A stretch of DNA of 49,194 nt from contig NZ_AP028069.1 in NCBI RefSeq assembly GCF_030297155.1, forward strand, positions 1 to 49,194, read 5' to 3'. Below are positions 18,353 through 25,664 of the stretch, piece by piece. Made by a program: the position numbers and the translations under genes. The notes below the pieces were generated by a model. It worked only from the letters and a program-made list of their open reading frames with translations, made no database searches and was not told the origin of the DNA. Position 1 is the stretch's first letter. Each line of letters begins with the position of its first letter. Source of the DNA: Vibrio sp. FE10 (lineage in GTDB: Bacteria > Pseudomonadota > Gammaproteobacteria > Enterobacterales > Vibrionaceae).

Positions 18353-18856
18353 TTACGCTGCTATTCTTTTCTTGTTACCACGCTTCACTATCTTGGAACC
18401 GTGCGATTCTCTAATATCATCAAGTGACTTGCTTGAGCCTCTTCTTTTTGCCGTCCCTGTTTTAAAATACCAAGCGGTTTTGTTTTTCGAGTAAAAGAAC
18501 TTACTATCTTTCAACTTTTCTTTGTGTCGCTTTGTTTCTCCTGTAACCCAAATCCACGTACCACAAATTTCTATATTTAGACCATCTAAGTTTTTAATCT
18601 GGTCAATTGCTCTTTTCAGAATTTCACTCAAGTTTTCGCTTTGGCCGTCGGCTTCGCCAGTAAATGTAACTTGGTCAAACTTTCTTAGTGATTCCCAAGC
18701 TTGATTTAATAATTGGCTGAAGTGAACATCACCGCCCTCTTTGTCTGGGTGATATTGGTTGATAAGCTTGCGAAATACTTTTTTAACTTCATCTCTAGAA
18801 TAGGTTTCGTTTTCTTTGTTCAGTTTAAGAATTGATAGTGCATCGTTGATATTCAT
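18353..18856 (-). CDS. J-domain (DnaJ-like) protein
   Basis: 167 residues with an N-terminal J domain (about 3-62): helix I DALSILKLN, then RKLINQYHPDKEGGDVHF with the invariant HPD at about 36-38, then LLNQAWESLRKF. The rest (about 80-167) has no zinc region or recognised domain and ends in a very basic tail (KIVKRGNKKRIAA). J proteins recruit Hsp70; here the partner would be the host DnaK. Its place just behind oriT suggests help during plasmid entry or establishment, but that is inference. Its leader carries a variant of the shared 5' element (18868-18886). Confidence 0.85.
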   Translation of the reverse strand: MNINDALSILKLNKENETYSRDEVKKVFRKLINQYHPDKEGGDVHFSQLLNQAWESLRKFDQVTFTGEADGQSENLSEILKRAIDQIKNLDGLNIEICGTWIWVTGETKRHKEKLKDSKFFYSKNKTAWYFKTGTAKRRGSSKSLDDIRESHGSKIVKRGNKKRIAA

Positions 18857-18867
18857 TTTCGTTCCTT

Positions 18868-18886
18868 GGTAGCGGCGGCATTGCCT
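18868..18886 (-). promoter_or_regulatory. Shared 5' leader element, copy 1 (variant)
   Basis: On the - strand it reads AGGCAATGCCGCCGCTACC, a variant of the leader AGGCAATACCGCCGCTAC found before four other genes. Here it stands 12 bases before the J-domain start codon; the AAGGAA ribosome site follows it. No consensus promoter of the shared family was found directly upstream, so it may be read from the previous gene. Confidence 0.7.
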
Positions 18887-18892
18887 AAGTTA

Positions 18893-19354
18893 TTAGTGGA
18901 TATTTTTCTTGTTTCGGATGCTAAGTTTTATCTGGCTTGGTGTCTTAACAGGAAGACTTGATATGTTGTAATTGATCGCAGTGGCGATAAAACCATCTTT
19001 CGTTGATTGAAACAAAATCGAAGGTGTCAGAGACTTGTATTTAAAAGTAAGGCATACACCGTGAAAATTAGCATCTTGAATAAGTTCAATATTGCCAAAT
19101 TCAACAGGTGAAGCGTTTATAATTTCACTCTTGATTGATAGGATTTGCTGATAAGTCCAACGACGATTTTTATTAACGATGGCTTTCGTATTTGAAAGAA
19201 AGCCCGATGCCTTGATAGATTGAATTTCGTTTTCTAATGAACCCGAAAGTACATCACTTTGATAATCAGAGAGCAAGCCAGATAGAGTTTTATACTCTTG
19301 ATTAACTGGGGCAATAAAAGGTAGCTCTCTCTTATAGAATTTTGGTTGAATCAT
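18893..19354 (-). CDS. Hypothetical leading-region protein
   Basis: 153 residues, not recognised. It begins MIQPKFYKRELPF, has a basic middle (VNKNRRWTYQQILSIK) and ends SIRNKKNIH. No signal peptide or membrane segment is visible. It is preceded by the shared leader with GGAG as its ribosome site, and lies in the - strand block entering first during transfer, so it is probably co-regulated with the other leader-bearing genes. Anti-defence or establishment roles are common for such genes but nothing in the sequence proves one. Confidence 0.75.
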   Translation of the reverse strand: MIQPKFYKRELPFIAPVNQEYKTLSGLLSDYQSDVLSGSLENEIQSIKASGFLSNTKAIVNKNRRWTYQQILSIKSEIINASPVEFGNIELIQDANFHGVCLTFKYKSLTPSILFQSTKDGFIATAINYNISSLPVKTPSQIKLSIRNKKNIH

Positions 19355-19361
19355 TTTTTGT

Positions 19362-19386
19362 CTCCAAAGTAGCGGCGGTATTGCCT
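19362..19386 (-). promoter_or_regulatory. Shared 5' leader element, copy 2
   Basis: The 25-base leader (AGGCAATACCGCCGCTAC followed by TTTGGAG on the - strand) ends 7 bases before the start codon at 19354 and supplies the ribosome site. Identical over 25 bases to the copies at 23144, 24829 and 25665. The upstream sequence is AT-rich, but the family TTGACTTTTTA promoter is not present. Confidence 0.85.
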
Positions 19387-19437
19387 AAACGATTTTTAAA
19401 GTTACAACTAAGTGCTAGTAATATTTGATTGAAGAAT

Positions 19438-19806
19438 CTAATTAAAATCCCAACGATTGCACAGCCACCAACCATCCAATTCGTGGTCACTTCCCCAATA
19501 GTCAATTCGCTCTAGTCGATCAAAAAGGGCTTCGGTTTCATGGTTAAGCAATGCATCGCCTGTAAATTTAGATGGGGTCGCAGATACACGACCTTTGACT
19601 TTATAAAGGTAATCTGTCAATCCATCGTGCAAAGACTCGCCCATTGTGCAGAAAGCATCATGGCGCAATTCACAAGCTTGATCGAGTGAAAGACCTAGTT
19701 GGAGCAGAAGAGGGATGGCGGGCAAACTTTGGTGGTCAGCTGCGAGCCAATTCGCTTGCTCTAACCATTCGGACATATCAAAGTTCTCTAGCTTGTACAC
19801 TGGCAT
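19438..19806 (-). CDS. Hypothetical acidic leading-region protein
   Basis: 122 residues, net acidic, with no signal peptide or membrane segment; not recognised. It begins MPVYKLENFDMSEWLEQANW and ends in a tryptophan-rich stretch WWLCNRWDFN. The middle (AIPLLLQLGLSLDQACELRHDAF) looks helical. GAGGGA lies upstream of the start. Small acidic proteins in leading regions include DNA-mimic antirestriction factors, but this protein has no ArdA- or ArdB-like motif, so that is only an idea to test. Confidence 0.72.
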   Translation of the reverse strand: MPVYKLENFDMSEWLEQANWLAADHQSLPAIPLLLQLGLSLDQACELRHDAFCTMGESLHDGLTDYLYKVKGRVSATPSKFTGDALLNHETEALFDRLERIDYWGSDHELDGWWLCNRWDFN

Positions 19807-19883
19807 AATCCATCCCTCTAGTTACGGGTAAACAAACAAGTAGGCGTTTCTAATTGGCTCGATACTGTGTTACAGTCTTAAGG

Positions 19884-19902
19884 AAGGGGAGCAAGTCCCC
19901 TT
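19884..19902. terminator. Hairpin, possible terminator of the 52-residue gene
   Basis: AAGGGGA, loop GCAAG, TCCCCTT: a perfect 7-bp stem just after the stop of the small - strand gene (19906). The T run on the - strand is weak (CTTCCTT), so termination may be partial. Confidence 0.6.
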
Positions 19903-19905
19903 GTC

Positions 19906-20064
19906 TTAAAAGTGCCTAACAAGCGTAATGATTGCGGTTGTTAGGAGGATAACGGTTAGTGGTATTTGGATTGCGAGTCTAATATTGTCTAACCGTTTAT
20001 TCCTTATTTCGAGAATGAGCTTTTCATTCTCCTTTTCGAGTTTTTGCCTTTTTGTAAGTTTCAT
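19906..20064 (-). CDS. Small membrane protein (52 residues) with a charged helix
   Basis: Starts at ATG 20064, GATAAGGGG just upstream. The first 27 residues are a charged, probably coiled helix (MKLTKRQKLEKENEKLILEI); residues 30-48 (IQIPLTVILLTTAIITLV) form one membrane span; the end is RHF. It follows a textbook promoter of the shared leading-region family (20095-20123), with transcript start about 25 bp before the gene. A promoter that good in front of a short frame argues that it is real. Function unknown; such tailed proteins can be toxins or membrane sensors. Confidence 0.7.
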   Translation of the reverse strand: MKLTKRQKLEKENEKLILEIRNKRLDNIRLAIQIPLTVILLTTAIITLVRHF

Positions 20065-20094
20065 CCCCTTATCTCTTCTTTAAAAACTATATAC

Positions 20095-20123
20095 ATTTTA
20101 ATGATTTAAGCTTAAAAAGTCAA
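20095..20123 (-). promoter_or_regulatory. Sigma-70 promoter of the shared leading-region family (52-residue gene)
   Basis: On the - strand: TTGACT (-35, 20118-20123), 17-bp spacer, TAAAAT (-10, 20095-20100). The -35 stands in TTATTGACTTTTTAAG, a block shared with promoters at 23183, 24868, 25704, 26404 and 29858. Confidence 0.85.
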
Positions 20124-20334
20124 TAAGGAAATACATAAATAAGGGGTTTCGACCCGAAGGGATAAGCGAAGCGATACAGCAGAATCAAAGCGCAATAGAA
20201 CAGTAAAGCTACTGCACACCAGACGAACTCTGAGCGCGTAAAGGGGTGTTGCCTGACATATCGCATATGCCAGGCTTAGAATGCGTGAGAGTGGCTCACA
20301 GCGCCCCCAGGAGCCCGACCGCACCTTGCCAAGC
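20110..20334. repeat. Long structured repeat A, copy 1
   Basis: About 225 bp that recur with ~80% blockwise identity at 26421-26647. Strongly conserved blocks include GACCCGAAGGGATAAGCGAA, AGTAAAGCTACTGCACACCA, CATATGCCAGGC and CAGGAGCCCGACCGCACCTT; between them the copies differ. It holds small hairpins such as CAGTA-AAGC-TACTG. Each copy sits directly behind a family promoter on the - strand. Open frames through it are not conserved, so I treat it as non-coding. It may be an RNA, a single-strand promoter or a priming site. Confidence 0.8.
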
Positions 20335-20356
20335 CCTGCGAACCTGTAAGCGTGTA

Positions 20357-20743
20357 CTAGATCATACGTTCGCAATACTTAGCTAAAGTATTGGCTTCAT
20401 GTTGAGTTTTACAATCGTGCAAGCACTCGATCCCGCCATCGATGCAGTGACCGAAAACAGACCAACATTTAACTGGCGTACCTTCTTCAAGATTGCTTTC
20501 CAAAAAGGGCTCCAAAGTGATGTCTCCGCCCTGATTTTGGTGTTCAATGCAAAACATTACCTCGATACCATCGTAATCCGTCCAAATAGGCTCAAGCTCT
20601 TTTGGCATGCAATTCCAACCGTTGGCCAAGATATCGTGGATCAACACATTATCATTTTTAGGGGAGCCTTCGGGGTCTAGCGTCGAAACGCTAGTCGCTG
20701 TTAAGTCATTAGAGACAGTTTGCTTGTCATGCGATGGAAACAT
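20357..20743 (-). CDS. Hypothetical acidic protein
   Basis: 128 residues, acidic, with seven cysteines (for example WNCMPKEL, VMFCIEH, GHCIDGGIECLHDC), no signal peptide. It begins MFPSHDKQTVSNDL and ends KYCERMI. The ribosome site AAAGGAGAA is strong. No family promoter lies upstream; instead there is a large inverted repeat (20789-20887) and repeat B (20983-21104), which may drive it. Not recognised. The C-terminal CKTQHEANTLAKYCERM pattern resembles short uncharacterised plasmid proteins, not a named family. Confidence 0.72.
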   Translation of the reverse strand: MFPSHDKQTVSNDLTATSVSTLDPEGSPKNDNVLIHDILANGWNCMPKELEPIWTDYDGIEVMFCIEHQNQGGDITLEPFLESNLEEGTPVKCWSVFGHCIDGGIECLHDCKTQHEANTLAKYCERMI

Positions 20744-20788
20744 AGTGGGTTCTCCTTTGTTGTCTGAATATCACTTTCTTTTTCGCCT

Positions 20789-20887
20789 GACTTCTTTTTC
20801 TCAGATTAGTGGTTCTCTTTTGCAATGGCGCGTAGCGGCTTCGCTTTACATTGCAAAAGAGGTTCCGTTCTGAGATATCTAGAAGTC
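20789..20887. promoter_or_regulatory. Large imperfect inverted repeat, 39-nt arms, candidate single-strand promoter
   Basis: Arms 20789-20827 and 20849-20887 pair in blocks: GACTTC/GAAGTC, CTCAGA/TCTGAG, and a perfect 13-bp block CTCTTTTGCAATG / CATTGCAAAAGAG, around a 21-nt loop that itself has AGCG/CGCT. Two mismatch bubbles interrupt the stem at symmetric places. It lies 46 bp upstream of the 20743 start codon. In F, the leading-region promoter Frpo works only as a folded single strand with a mismatched stem; the position and form here fit that idea, which remains unproven. Confidence 0.75.
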
Positions 20888-20982
20888 AGAGCAGAAATGG
20901 GAAGTGGTATGAGCAAAGGAGACAAGCCACGGTTTCAGCGCATAAAGCATTACTGTCTCTTATGGCGTAGCAGTGAGAGCTC

Positions 20983-21104
20983 TTGCGTTAAGGATTGTTG
21001 GCCTGGAACTTAGAGCCACAGCAAGCTTGCTTGCTATCAGTGGCTCAAGTTAGCGGTCAGAGGAGCGTAGCGACGGAAAGCCTGGCCGCGAAGCGGCAAC
21101 GCCC
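20983..21104. repeat. Structured repeat B, copy 1
   Basis: 122 bp that recur at 26735-26856 with one difference seen (C/T in TTGCTATCAG versus TTGCTATTAG). It can form a strong hairpin: GAGCCAC/GTGGCTC enclosing AGCAAGC/GCTTGCT, and a second GCCGC-TTC-GCGGC. Near identity contrasts with the diverged repeat A, so either B was copied recently or its sequence is under constraint. Frames through it are not credible genes. Confidence 0.85.
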
Positions 21105-21434
21105 TGCTCAATAAAGTATTTCAAAAAAAAGAGATGAATAAGTAACACAACCTGACACTTAATCTGCTGAAGAATGATCCGCCCCACTCCCCGACTCAAC
21201 TTGATTAACTTTCCCCAATGTAATCCAACGAAAACGATGAAAAGCCTTAAATCGCTTTTGAACATTTTTTAATGAAGAGAATGCCTGAAGTGTTACTTCT
21301 GAATATCCAGGCCCACAAAATGCAGCTCATTTTGTTTGAGCCTTTGTATCTCAAGAATGAAGTTTTGAATTGATATGATGTCTTAAGTGTGGAGAAAGTA
21401 GAGCGACGTTTACACGCCGCCCACTTTGAGAAAG
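21105..21434. other. Gap without a gene
   Basis: 330 bp between repeat B and the next gene. I see no gene with a ribosome site, no strong hairpin and no family promoter. It probably contains the 3' end of the 21695-21435 transcript. Confidence 0.5.
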
Positions 21435-21695
21435 TTATAGGCTAGGTTCTGGTTGGTAGTCTTTAATGCAAATGTGTTTTAAAGGGTTGCCAATGTAAGC
21501 ACATGAAAAATCTTGTAGCTGGCTTACGATATGCTCAGCATCGATGTTGATGTATACGGCCAGTTCGTCAGCATACATATGTAATGACACTAGTGTTTCT
21601 TTGTTTGCTATCATACTCATGCAGTCGTTCAAAAACGCACGATCAATCTTAAGAGATTGAGATAGGAATTGTGCCAGGTCTATTGTCGGTTTCAT
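21435..21695 (-). CDS. Hypothetical small protein
   Basis: 86 residues from ATG 21695, with AGGAAGGAAA upstream. Soluble and mostly helical at the start (DLAQFLSQSLKIDRAFLNDC), acidic in the middle, ending YQPEPSL. Not recognised. It is the last of a - strand series 23135-22071, 22020-21745, 21695-21435 with gaps of about 50 bp, so the three are probably one transcript from the promoter at 23183-23211. Confidence 0.7.
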   Translation of the reverse strand: MKPTIDLAQFLSQSLKIDRAFLNDCMSMIANKETLVSLHMYADELAVYINIDAEHIVSQLQDFSCAYIGNPLKHICIKDYQPEPSL

Positions 21696-21744
21696 GGATT
21701 TCCTTCCTGAATAGTCTTTTCAGTGTATAAATGAACAAGGCAGT

Positions 21745-22020
21745 TCACGGTGCAAGTTCAAAGCTGACCTCAAAAAGTCGAGTATCATAGCGGCAGCACT
21801 TAACCTCTATTTGGTTGTACCTTCGATATCGATTCACCAACTCTTCATGCAGGTTTATTGCTGAAGACTCATCTGTCATTCTCACGAAAGCGTAACCATC
21901 ATTCGCATAGACATACACAATGCAGTCTAGGTACTTTAAATAGTTCGGCTCGTTTAGAGCGAGCCACTTATGACCACACCCATAAACAACCTTCTGAAAC
22001 TGTCGGTTATTGATACTCAT
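21745..22020 (-). CDS. Hypothetical small protein
   Basis: Start set at ATG 22020, which stands 7 bases after AAGGAG; an ATG two codons upstream is too close to that site. 91 residues beginning MSINNRQFQKVVYGCGHKW. The order of short strand-like and helix-like stretches (IVYVYANDGYAFVRM, then INLHEELVNRYRRY, then VKCCRYDTRLFEVSFEL) suggests a compact alpha/beta fold. No known motif. Same transcript as its neighbours. Confidence 0.72.
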   Translation of the reverse strand: MSINNRQFQKVVYGCGHKWLALNEPNYLKYLDCIVYVYANDGYAFVRMTDESSAINLHEELVNRYRRYNQIEVKCCRYDTRLFEVSFELAP

Positions 22021-22070
22021 GAACATTCTCCTTGTTCGATAGAGTAGCGGGCCAGCAGCCCGCTAAGGTG

Positions 22071-23135
22071 TTAAGCGGCTATGTCTTTTAGTACGGGTAA
22101 AACTTCACGTACAAAAGCATTTTGGGCGTTCAATGTATGCTTACGAACCCAGGCATAGTTTCTGTGTCGAGAGCACTTAAACGCATTACTTTTTAAAATG
22201 CTCCGCACCTCTTCACTAGGCTTAGTGGTGAAGTGAATTGCAATCTTGTTGTCCTCGGTCAATTCGTATTCAATGCCGTTGTCCAGGGAGTCATTGAGTT
22301 GATTTGATTCGCGCCCTTCTTCAAGCTTCTTCTGCTCTTTTATGCGTTGTTCCGTTCGCTTGATCTCTTGAGAGCGGTTGGTCAATGAATAACTAGGAAA
22401 CGCAACAACTTTTGAGGTAATGCGACAAGGTTTAAGCAAAGTGATCGCTGTGTCTTCATAGAGGCCGAACGACGTCTGAAGATCTTTAATCAGTTTGTCG
22501 ATGTCATTTTGAGTCGCACCGGCTTTTAACTGGCCCTTGGGATACACTTTGCGCACCATCTTGTTAATGGCTATCCACATTTCTTTTTCTTTGACCAACT
22601 GTTCAAGCTTGGCTTCCAATTGCTGAAGAGCGCTAGCGGAGTCACTTTTGATCACAGTGCCATCACCTTCTGGAAGGAGCATTTTTACCGCTCGTTTATA
22701 CAGCTGCTTTTCTCTCTCTGCGATGGCGTCATATTTGTTCATAGCGGAAGCAAGACGCTTTCTGTTGCGCTCGACGGGAAAATTTGCAGGGCCAGTAATG
22801 GCCGATGACATACAAACGGATTCAGCATGTATGTAGTTGATAAAGAGTTGATCGACTTCTTTTTGAAAGTGTTTATGGATCTCTTCTAAATATTGTTCAC
22901 AAACCTTCACAATGCCGTTCGCTTTGGCGGTAGTAATGGCCTGGTTCAATTGGACTTTGAAACCTTCACAACGCTGTGCGTAATCGACAACAACAAGAAC
23001 GCCCTTGCGTTCAGGGCTGAATGAAGTCGCATGAAATGCGCGTTCAGCTGTCGACAAGTCGATAGCTGAAACGTACTGGTTGTGCTCAGGGTGTTTTTGT
23101 AGATGTTCAGCAAGTAGTTTTTGGCTGTAGTTCAT
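22071..23135 (-). CDS. Uncharacterised leading-region protein with ITGPA and AWVRK motifs
   Basis: 354 residues. Residues 103-135 (SSAITGPANFPVERNRKRL) match a motif I know from uncharacterised plasmid and phage proteins; the C-terminal ~50 residues (ILKSNAFKCSRHRNYAWVRKHTLNAQNAF) resemble the 'F-K-W-S...AWVR..T..A' ending seen in DUF3560-type and plasmid antirestriction-associated proteins. The middle is coiled-coil-like (about 160-200 and 265-285). It follows a family promoter and the shared leader, whose GGAG is its ribosome site. Expression early in the recipient is likely by position; the activity is unknown. Confidence 0.8.
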   Translation of the reverse strand: MNYSQKLLAEHLQKHPEHNQYVSAIDLSTAERAFHATSFSPERKGVLVVVDYAQRCEGFKVQLNQAITTAKANGIVKVCEQYLEEIHKHFQKEVDQLFINYIHAESVCMSSAITGPANFPVERNRKRLASAMNKYDAIAEREKQLYKRAVKMLLPEGDGTVIKSDSASALQQLEAKLEQLVKEKEMWIAINKMVRKVYPKGQLKAGATQNDIDKLIKDLQTSFGLYEDTAITLLKPCRITSKVVAFPSYSLTNRSQEIKRTEQRIKEQKKLEEGRESNQLNDSLDNGIEYELTEDNKIAIHFTTKPSEEVRSILKSNAFKCSRHRNYAWVRKHTLNAQNAFVREVLPVLKDIAA

Positions 23136-23143
23136 GTGGAAAT

Positions 23144-23211
23144 CTCCAAAGTAGCGGCGGTATTGCCTTGATTTCGAAATTAATTTTACTCCCGACCAAC
23201 TATAAAGTCAA
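23144..23211 (-). promoter_or_regulatory. Family promoter plus shared leader (354-residue gene)
   Basis: On the - strand: TTGACT (23206-23211), 17-bp spacer, TAAAAT (23183-23188), then the 25-base leader at 23168-23144 ending in the ribosome site, 8 bases before the start codon at 23135. The transcript would start almost at the leader, so the leader is the whole 5' UTR. Confidence 0.88.
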
Positions 23212-23267
23212 TACGAGAATTTAAATTAAATCAAAAAAGGGGCCATCAAACCAGGCCCCTTTGGGTA

Positions 23268-24821
23268 CTATGCTGCTACACATTCACCATGGAATTTTTT
23301 CAGCTGGCTTCTTAGCGAATTGATGCGGTTCAACGCTCGCCAATCACTCTCAATGTTGTCATTCGAATCTGGAACTAAACACTGTTTAATGTTCTTCAAA
23401 AACTCGATGGATGCTTGGCCATCCTCTTCGGCAAACTCCCCAACCACTTTATAGATTTTTGCGGCGGCGTCTTCTATCTGCTCTTCCGTCACTGTGTCAC
23501 TCCATTTATTTCCAACAATGGTTGCGATTACCGTTGCGTCTTCGTTAGTGAAGTCTTGGCCCATCTGACCTAACACAACCTCTTCAACTGCTTGCTCTTC
23601 AGCTTGAGGTTCTGGCTGTTGAACAACTTTCGGTTGCTCGAACTCACCGAAATATTGCTTTTCTAATTGCGCTTGCTCTGTATCGAGAGGGCAGCCAACG
23701 GCCAGTTGGAGCTTATTCGCTGTCAGCATTACGCCTGTGCTATCAGGTTTCATCTTTCCGCTGACTTGATCGAATGCCCTGTCTTTAAAGTCATCACTCC
23801 AGCGAGACACATCCAAATCATCCAACTTAGACAAATCTACTTTGTCGAAAGAAATGAAGTTAGTGAGGATATTTTTTGCTGCCAGTGCTAGCGCCTTAAG
23901 AAAAACCGCGTACGTGTTTAAATGAGTTTCGCGATGGTCCCTTGCATCATTCAATCCAAAGTTCAATGCACTCCATCCAGTATGACGGCTGAATGTCATC
24001 CAAAACTCTTTAGCAATTTCTTTCTGTTCCGTAGTTAGCTCTTCTTTAGCTTGTTTGTTAGTTAAGCCCAGGAAGCTTTGAGTCGCATCTCGAATAGTCT
24101 TCAGTGAGAAGTAATTAAGGTTTGATCCGGTGATAGCATTGCGCTCAAAATCGACCATATCTTTAAAACACGTGAGATCCGTGGCCAGCTCAACAGCAAA
24201 TTTACTCATTGGATCTCGGTGGTCATAAGCAATCGAAATAGCCGCAGGCGGCTTGGCCAAGTTGTTGTTGATATCACTAAATCCAATTTGGCGGTCAGTT
24301 AATGACAAATCAGTGTAAGCCATAAAAGGCACCTGGATTGTGCTCAAATCAAGGTCTTTCAATTCCGGATCAGTCGCAATTTTTTTAATCGCGTATGCTG
24401 AGCCAGAAGAGCGGTGTTGGCCATCAAACAATTTAATGGTGCTATCCATTGAAACTACTAACACGCCTTGAGACAGCATATTAACATCATCGGTACGTTT
24501 GACATTGAGCACCTCATAAACATCAAAAAACGTCGCCGGCTTACTATTGACAGGGGTATCGATCAAACCCACTACACTCGGGAAGATATAAAAGCGATTT
24601 TTCTTCACATTATCAATCAGATAGTCGCCAAATTTTTCAGCTCTTTTATTGTTAACGGCACGCTGTGAGCGATCTAGAGTCGACCCCTTATCGTCCAGGT
24701 TTAGCATTTTGACCAGCACCTTTAGCGGCACATTGATCTGGAAGTATTGAGTGTGTTGAAGGCCGCGAGTCGCAGGGAAGCGGTAGCTGAACGGTTCGTT
24801 AAGTAGCATTTTTTCCAACAT
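23268..24821 (-). CDS. DGQHR-domain protein, DndB-like
   Basis: Start set at ATG 24821 (GGAG of the shared leader 8 bases upstream); a longer frame to 24881 would begin before the promoter. 517 residues. The hallmark DGQHR is at 133-137 in KLFDGQHRSSG, followed by VPFMAYTDLSLTDRQIGFSDIN, typical of the DGQHR/DndB family related to ParB-type nucleases. DndB regulates DNA phosphorothioation islands, but no dndC, dndD or dndE is present. An orphan copy in a leading region might counter or regulate host DNA modification, which is inference. The last ~120 residues are acidic and glutamine-rich. Confidence 0.85.
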   Translation of the reverse strand: MLEKMLLNEPFSYRFPATRGLQHTQYFQINVPLKVLVKMLNLDDKGSTLDRSQRAVNNKRAEKFGDYLIDNVKKNRFYIFPSVVGLIDTPVNSKPATFFDVYEVLNVKRTDDVNMLSQGVLVVSMDSTIKLFDGQHRSSGSAYAIKKIATDPELKDLDLSTIQVPFMAYTDLSLTDRQIGFSDINNNLAKPPAAISIAYDHRDPMSKFAVELATDLTCFKDMVDFERNAITGSNLNYFSLKTIRDATQSFLGLTNKQAKEELTTEQKEIAKEFWMTFSRHTGWSALNFGLNDARDHRETHLNTYAVFLKALALAAKNILTNFISFDKVDLSKLDDLDVSRWSDDFKDRAFDQVSGKMKPDSTGVMLTANKLQLAVGCPLDTEQAQLEKQYFGEFEQPKVVQQPEPQAEEQAVEEVVLGQMGQDFTNEDATVIATIVGNKWSDTVTEEQIEDAAAKIYKVVGEFAEEDGQASIEFLKNIKQCLVPDSNDNIESDWRALNRINSLRSQLKKFHGECVAA

Positions 24822-24828
24822 GATGAAT

Positions 24829-24896
24829 CTCCAAAGTAGCGGCGGTATTGCCTTGATTTCGTTGTTAATTTTAATCCCCACCGCCTAAAAAGTCAA
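24829..24896 (-). promoter_or_regulatory. Family promoter plus shared leader (DndB-like gene)
   Basis: On the - strand: TTGACT (24891-24896), 17-bp spacer, TAAAAT (24868-24873), then the leader at 24853-24829 with GGAG. Same arrangement and spacing as at 23144-23211 and 25665-25732. Confidence 0.88.
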
Positions 24897-24919
24897 TAGG
24901 GAAATTTAATAGTTTTAGC

Positions 24920-25087
24920 TTAATCTGCAAGGGTGACGTCTAAAACCTTAAACCACTCATCCTCAATATTTTCAATCGTTTTGGATCTGAGTGACGCACT
25001 AATGGCTCTAACGTGAAGCGTTAATGTTTCGCCGTCTTCAGTTTCTACCAACACCTCTGCGCAATATACTTTTGATTTATTTGTCAT
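24920..25087 (-). CDS. Hypothetical small protein
   Basis: Start set at ATG 25087 (GGAGAG upstream), giving 55 residues; the frame runs back to 25162 but that part crosses a palindrome and lacks a ribosome site. It begins MTNKSKVYCAEVLVETEDGE, alternates strand-like segments (TLTLHVRAIS) and ends EWFKVLDVTLAD. Not recognised. It follows the 170-residue gene in the same direction by 56 bp, with an 18-bp palindrome between them. Confidence 0.65.
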   Translation of the reverse strand: MTNKSKVYCAEVLVETEDGETLTLHVRAISASLRSKTIENIEDEWFKVLDVTLAD

Positions 25088-25099
25088 CGCTGACTCTCC

Positions 25100-25117
25100 A
25101 ATTTTGCATGCAAAATT
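25100..25117. promoter_or_regulatory. 18-bp palindrome, copy 1 (candidate ParB or operator site)
   Basis: AATTTTGCATGCAAAATT, a perfect palindrome also present at 29900-29917 and 30332-30349, the latter two on either side of the small gene next to parA. Three identical long palindromes near a parAB operon make a centromere (parS) function plausible; this distant copy sits in the leader of a small gene. Confidence 0.75.
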
Positions 25118-25143
25118 ATGGGCCGCTCGCACGGCCCTCAACC

Positions 25144-25656
25144 TTAGTACATCTTTTGCCACTCGATAAAATCAGAATCACCCCACTGCGCTGATTGATA
25201 CTCAGGACTATTTTCAATCAGAATGTCTTTCATAATGCGACGTAACTCTTGAAAGTGCGCCCAACATTTGCGGCTTTCGCAAGAGACCACACCATCCTCA
25301 GCACAATGATAGATAAGGTAATCAATTGCTTTCACGGTAGCCGCAATTTGCTTGTAATCCGCTTTTGGGCGGTGGTTCGTTGGAGCAACTGAAGGGTCAC
25401 GACGCTTGTACGATTCAAAGGCTTCAATCTCTTCGTGAGGATAACGAAGGCGATAAGCGCGATGATTGGCCACATGAAACAAGCGGATCAAGTTAAGTAC
25501 ACCATCACTTGGAGAGCCAAAAAATGGGTCAGGATCTAAAGAAGCCAAAAAACCTTTAAGCGTGTCGGCATTATGCAACTTGCCAGAGAAAGCAATGGAA
25601 GAAAGAGAAGATTTAAGGTGAGCCAGGAAGTCATCACCAACATAAAAACATGACAT
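25144..25656 (-). CDS. Hypothetical leading-region protein
   Basis: 170 residues beginning MSCFYVGDDFLAHL and ending SDFIEWQKMY. It appears all-helical, without signal or membrane segments; a charged middle reads HRAYRLRYPHEEIEAFESYKRRDP, and a CAEDGVVSCESRKC cysteine cluster lies near 118-131. Not recognised. It has the full family promoter and leader, so it belongs to the same expression group as the 354- and 517-residue proteins. Confidence 0.75.
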   Translation of the reverse strand: MSCFYVGDDFLAHLKSSLSSIAFSGKLHNADTLKGFLASLDPDPFFGSPSDGVLNLIRLFHVANHRAYRLRYPHEEIEAFESYKRRDPSVAPTNHRPKADYKQIAATVKAIDYLIYHCAEDGVVSCESRKCWAHFQELRRIMKDILIENSPEYQSAQWGDSDFIEWQKMY

Positions 25657-25664
25657 ATTAAAGT

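Noticed and set aside
20112..20375. Open frame through repeat A copy 1, and a similar one at 26448-26633, as a conserved protein family
   Set aside because: Matching residues fall only where the DNA blocks match, the frames lack ribosome sites, and insertions between blocks would change the protein. Non-coding structure explains the pattern better.
20983..21104. Repeat B as an integron attC site
   Set aside because: The ends (GCGTTAAGG... and ...CAACGCCC) have GTT first and AAC last, the reverse of an attC with its core sites, no integrase gene is present and there is no cassette array.
21050..21265. Open frame overlapping repeat B
   Set aside because: It starts without a ribosome site and its end lies inside the hairpins of repeat B; the second copy of B is not within an equivalent frame.
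24821..24881. Longer start for the DndB-like protein
   Set aside because: It would place the start within the leader, between promoter and ribosome site; the ATG at 24821 has the proper spacing from GGAG.
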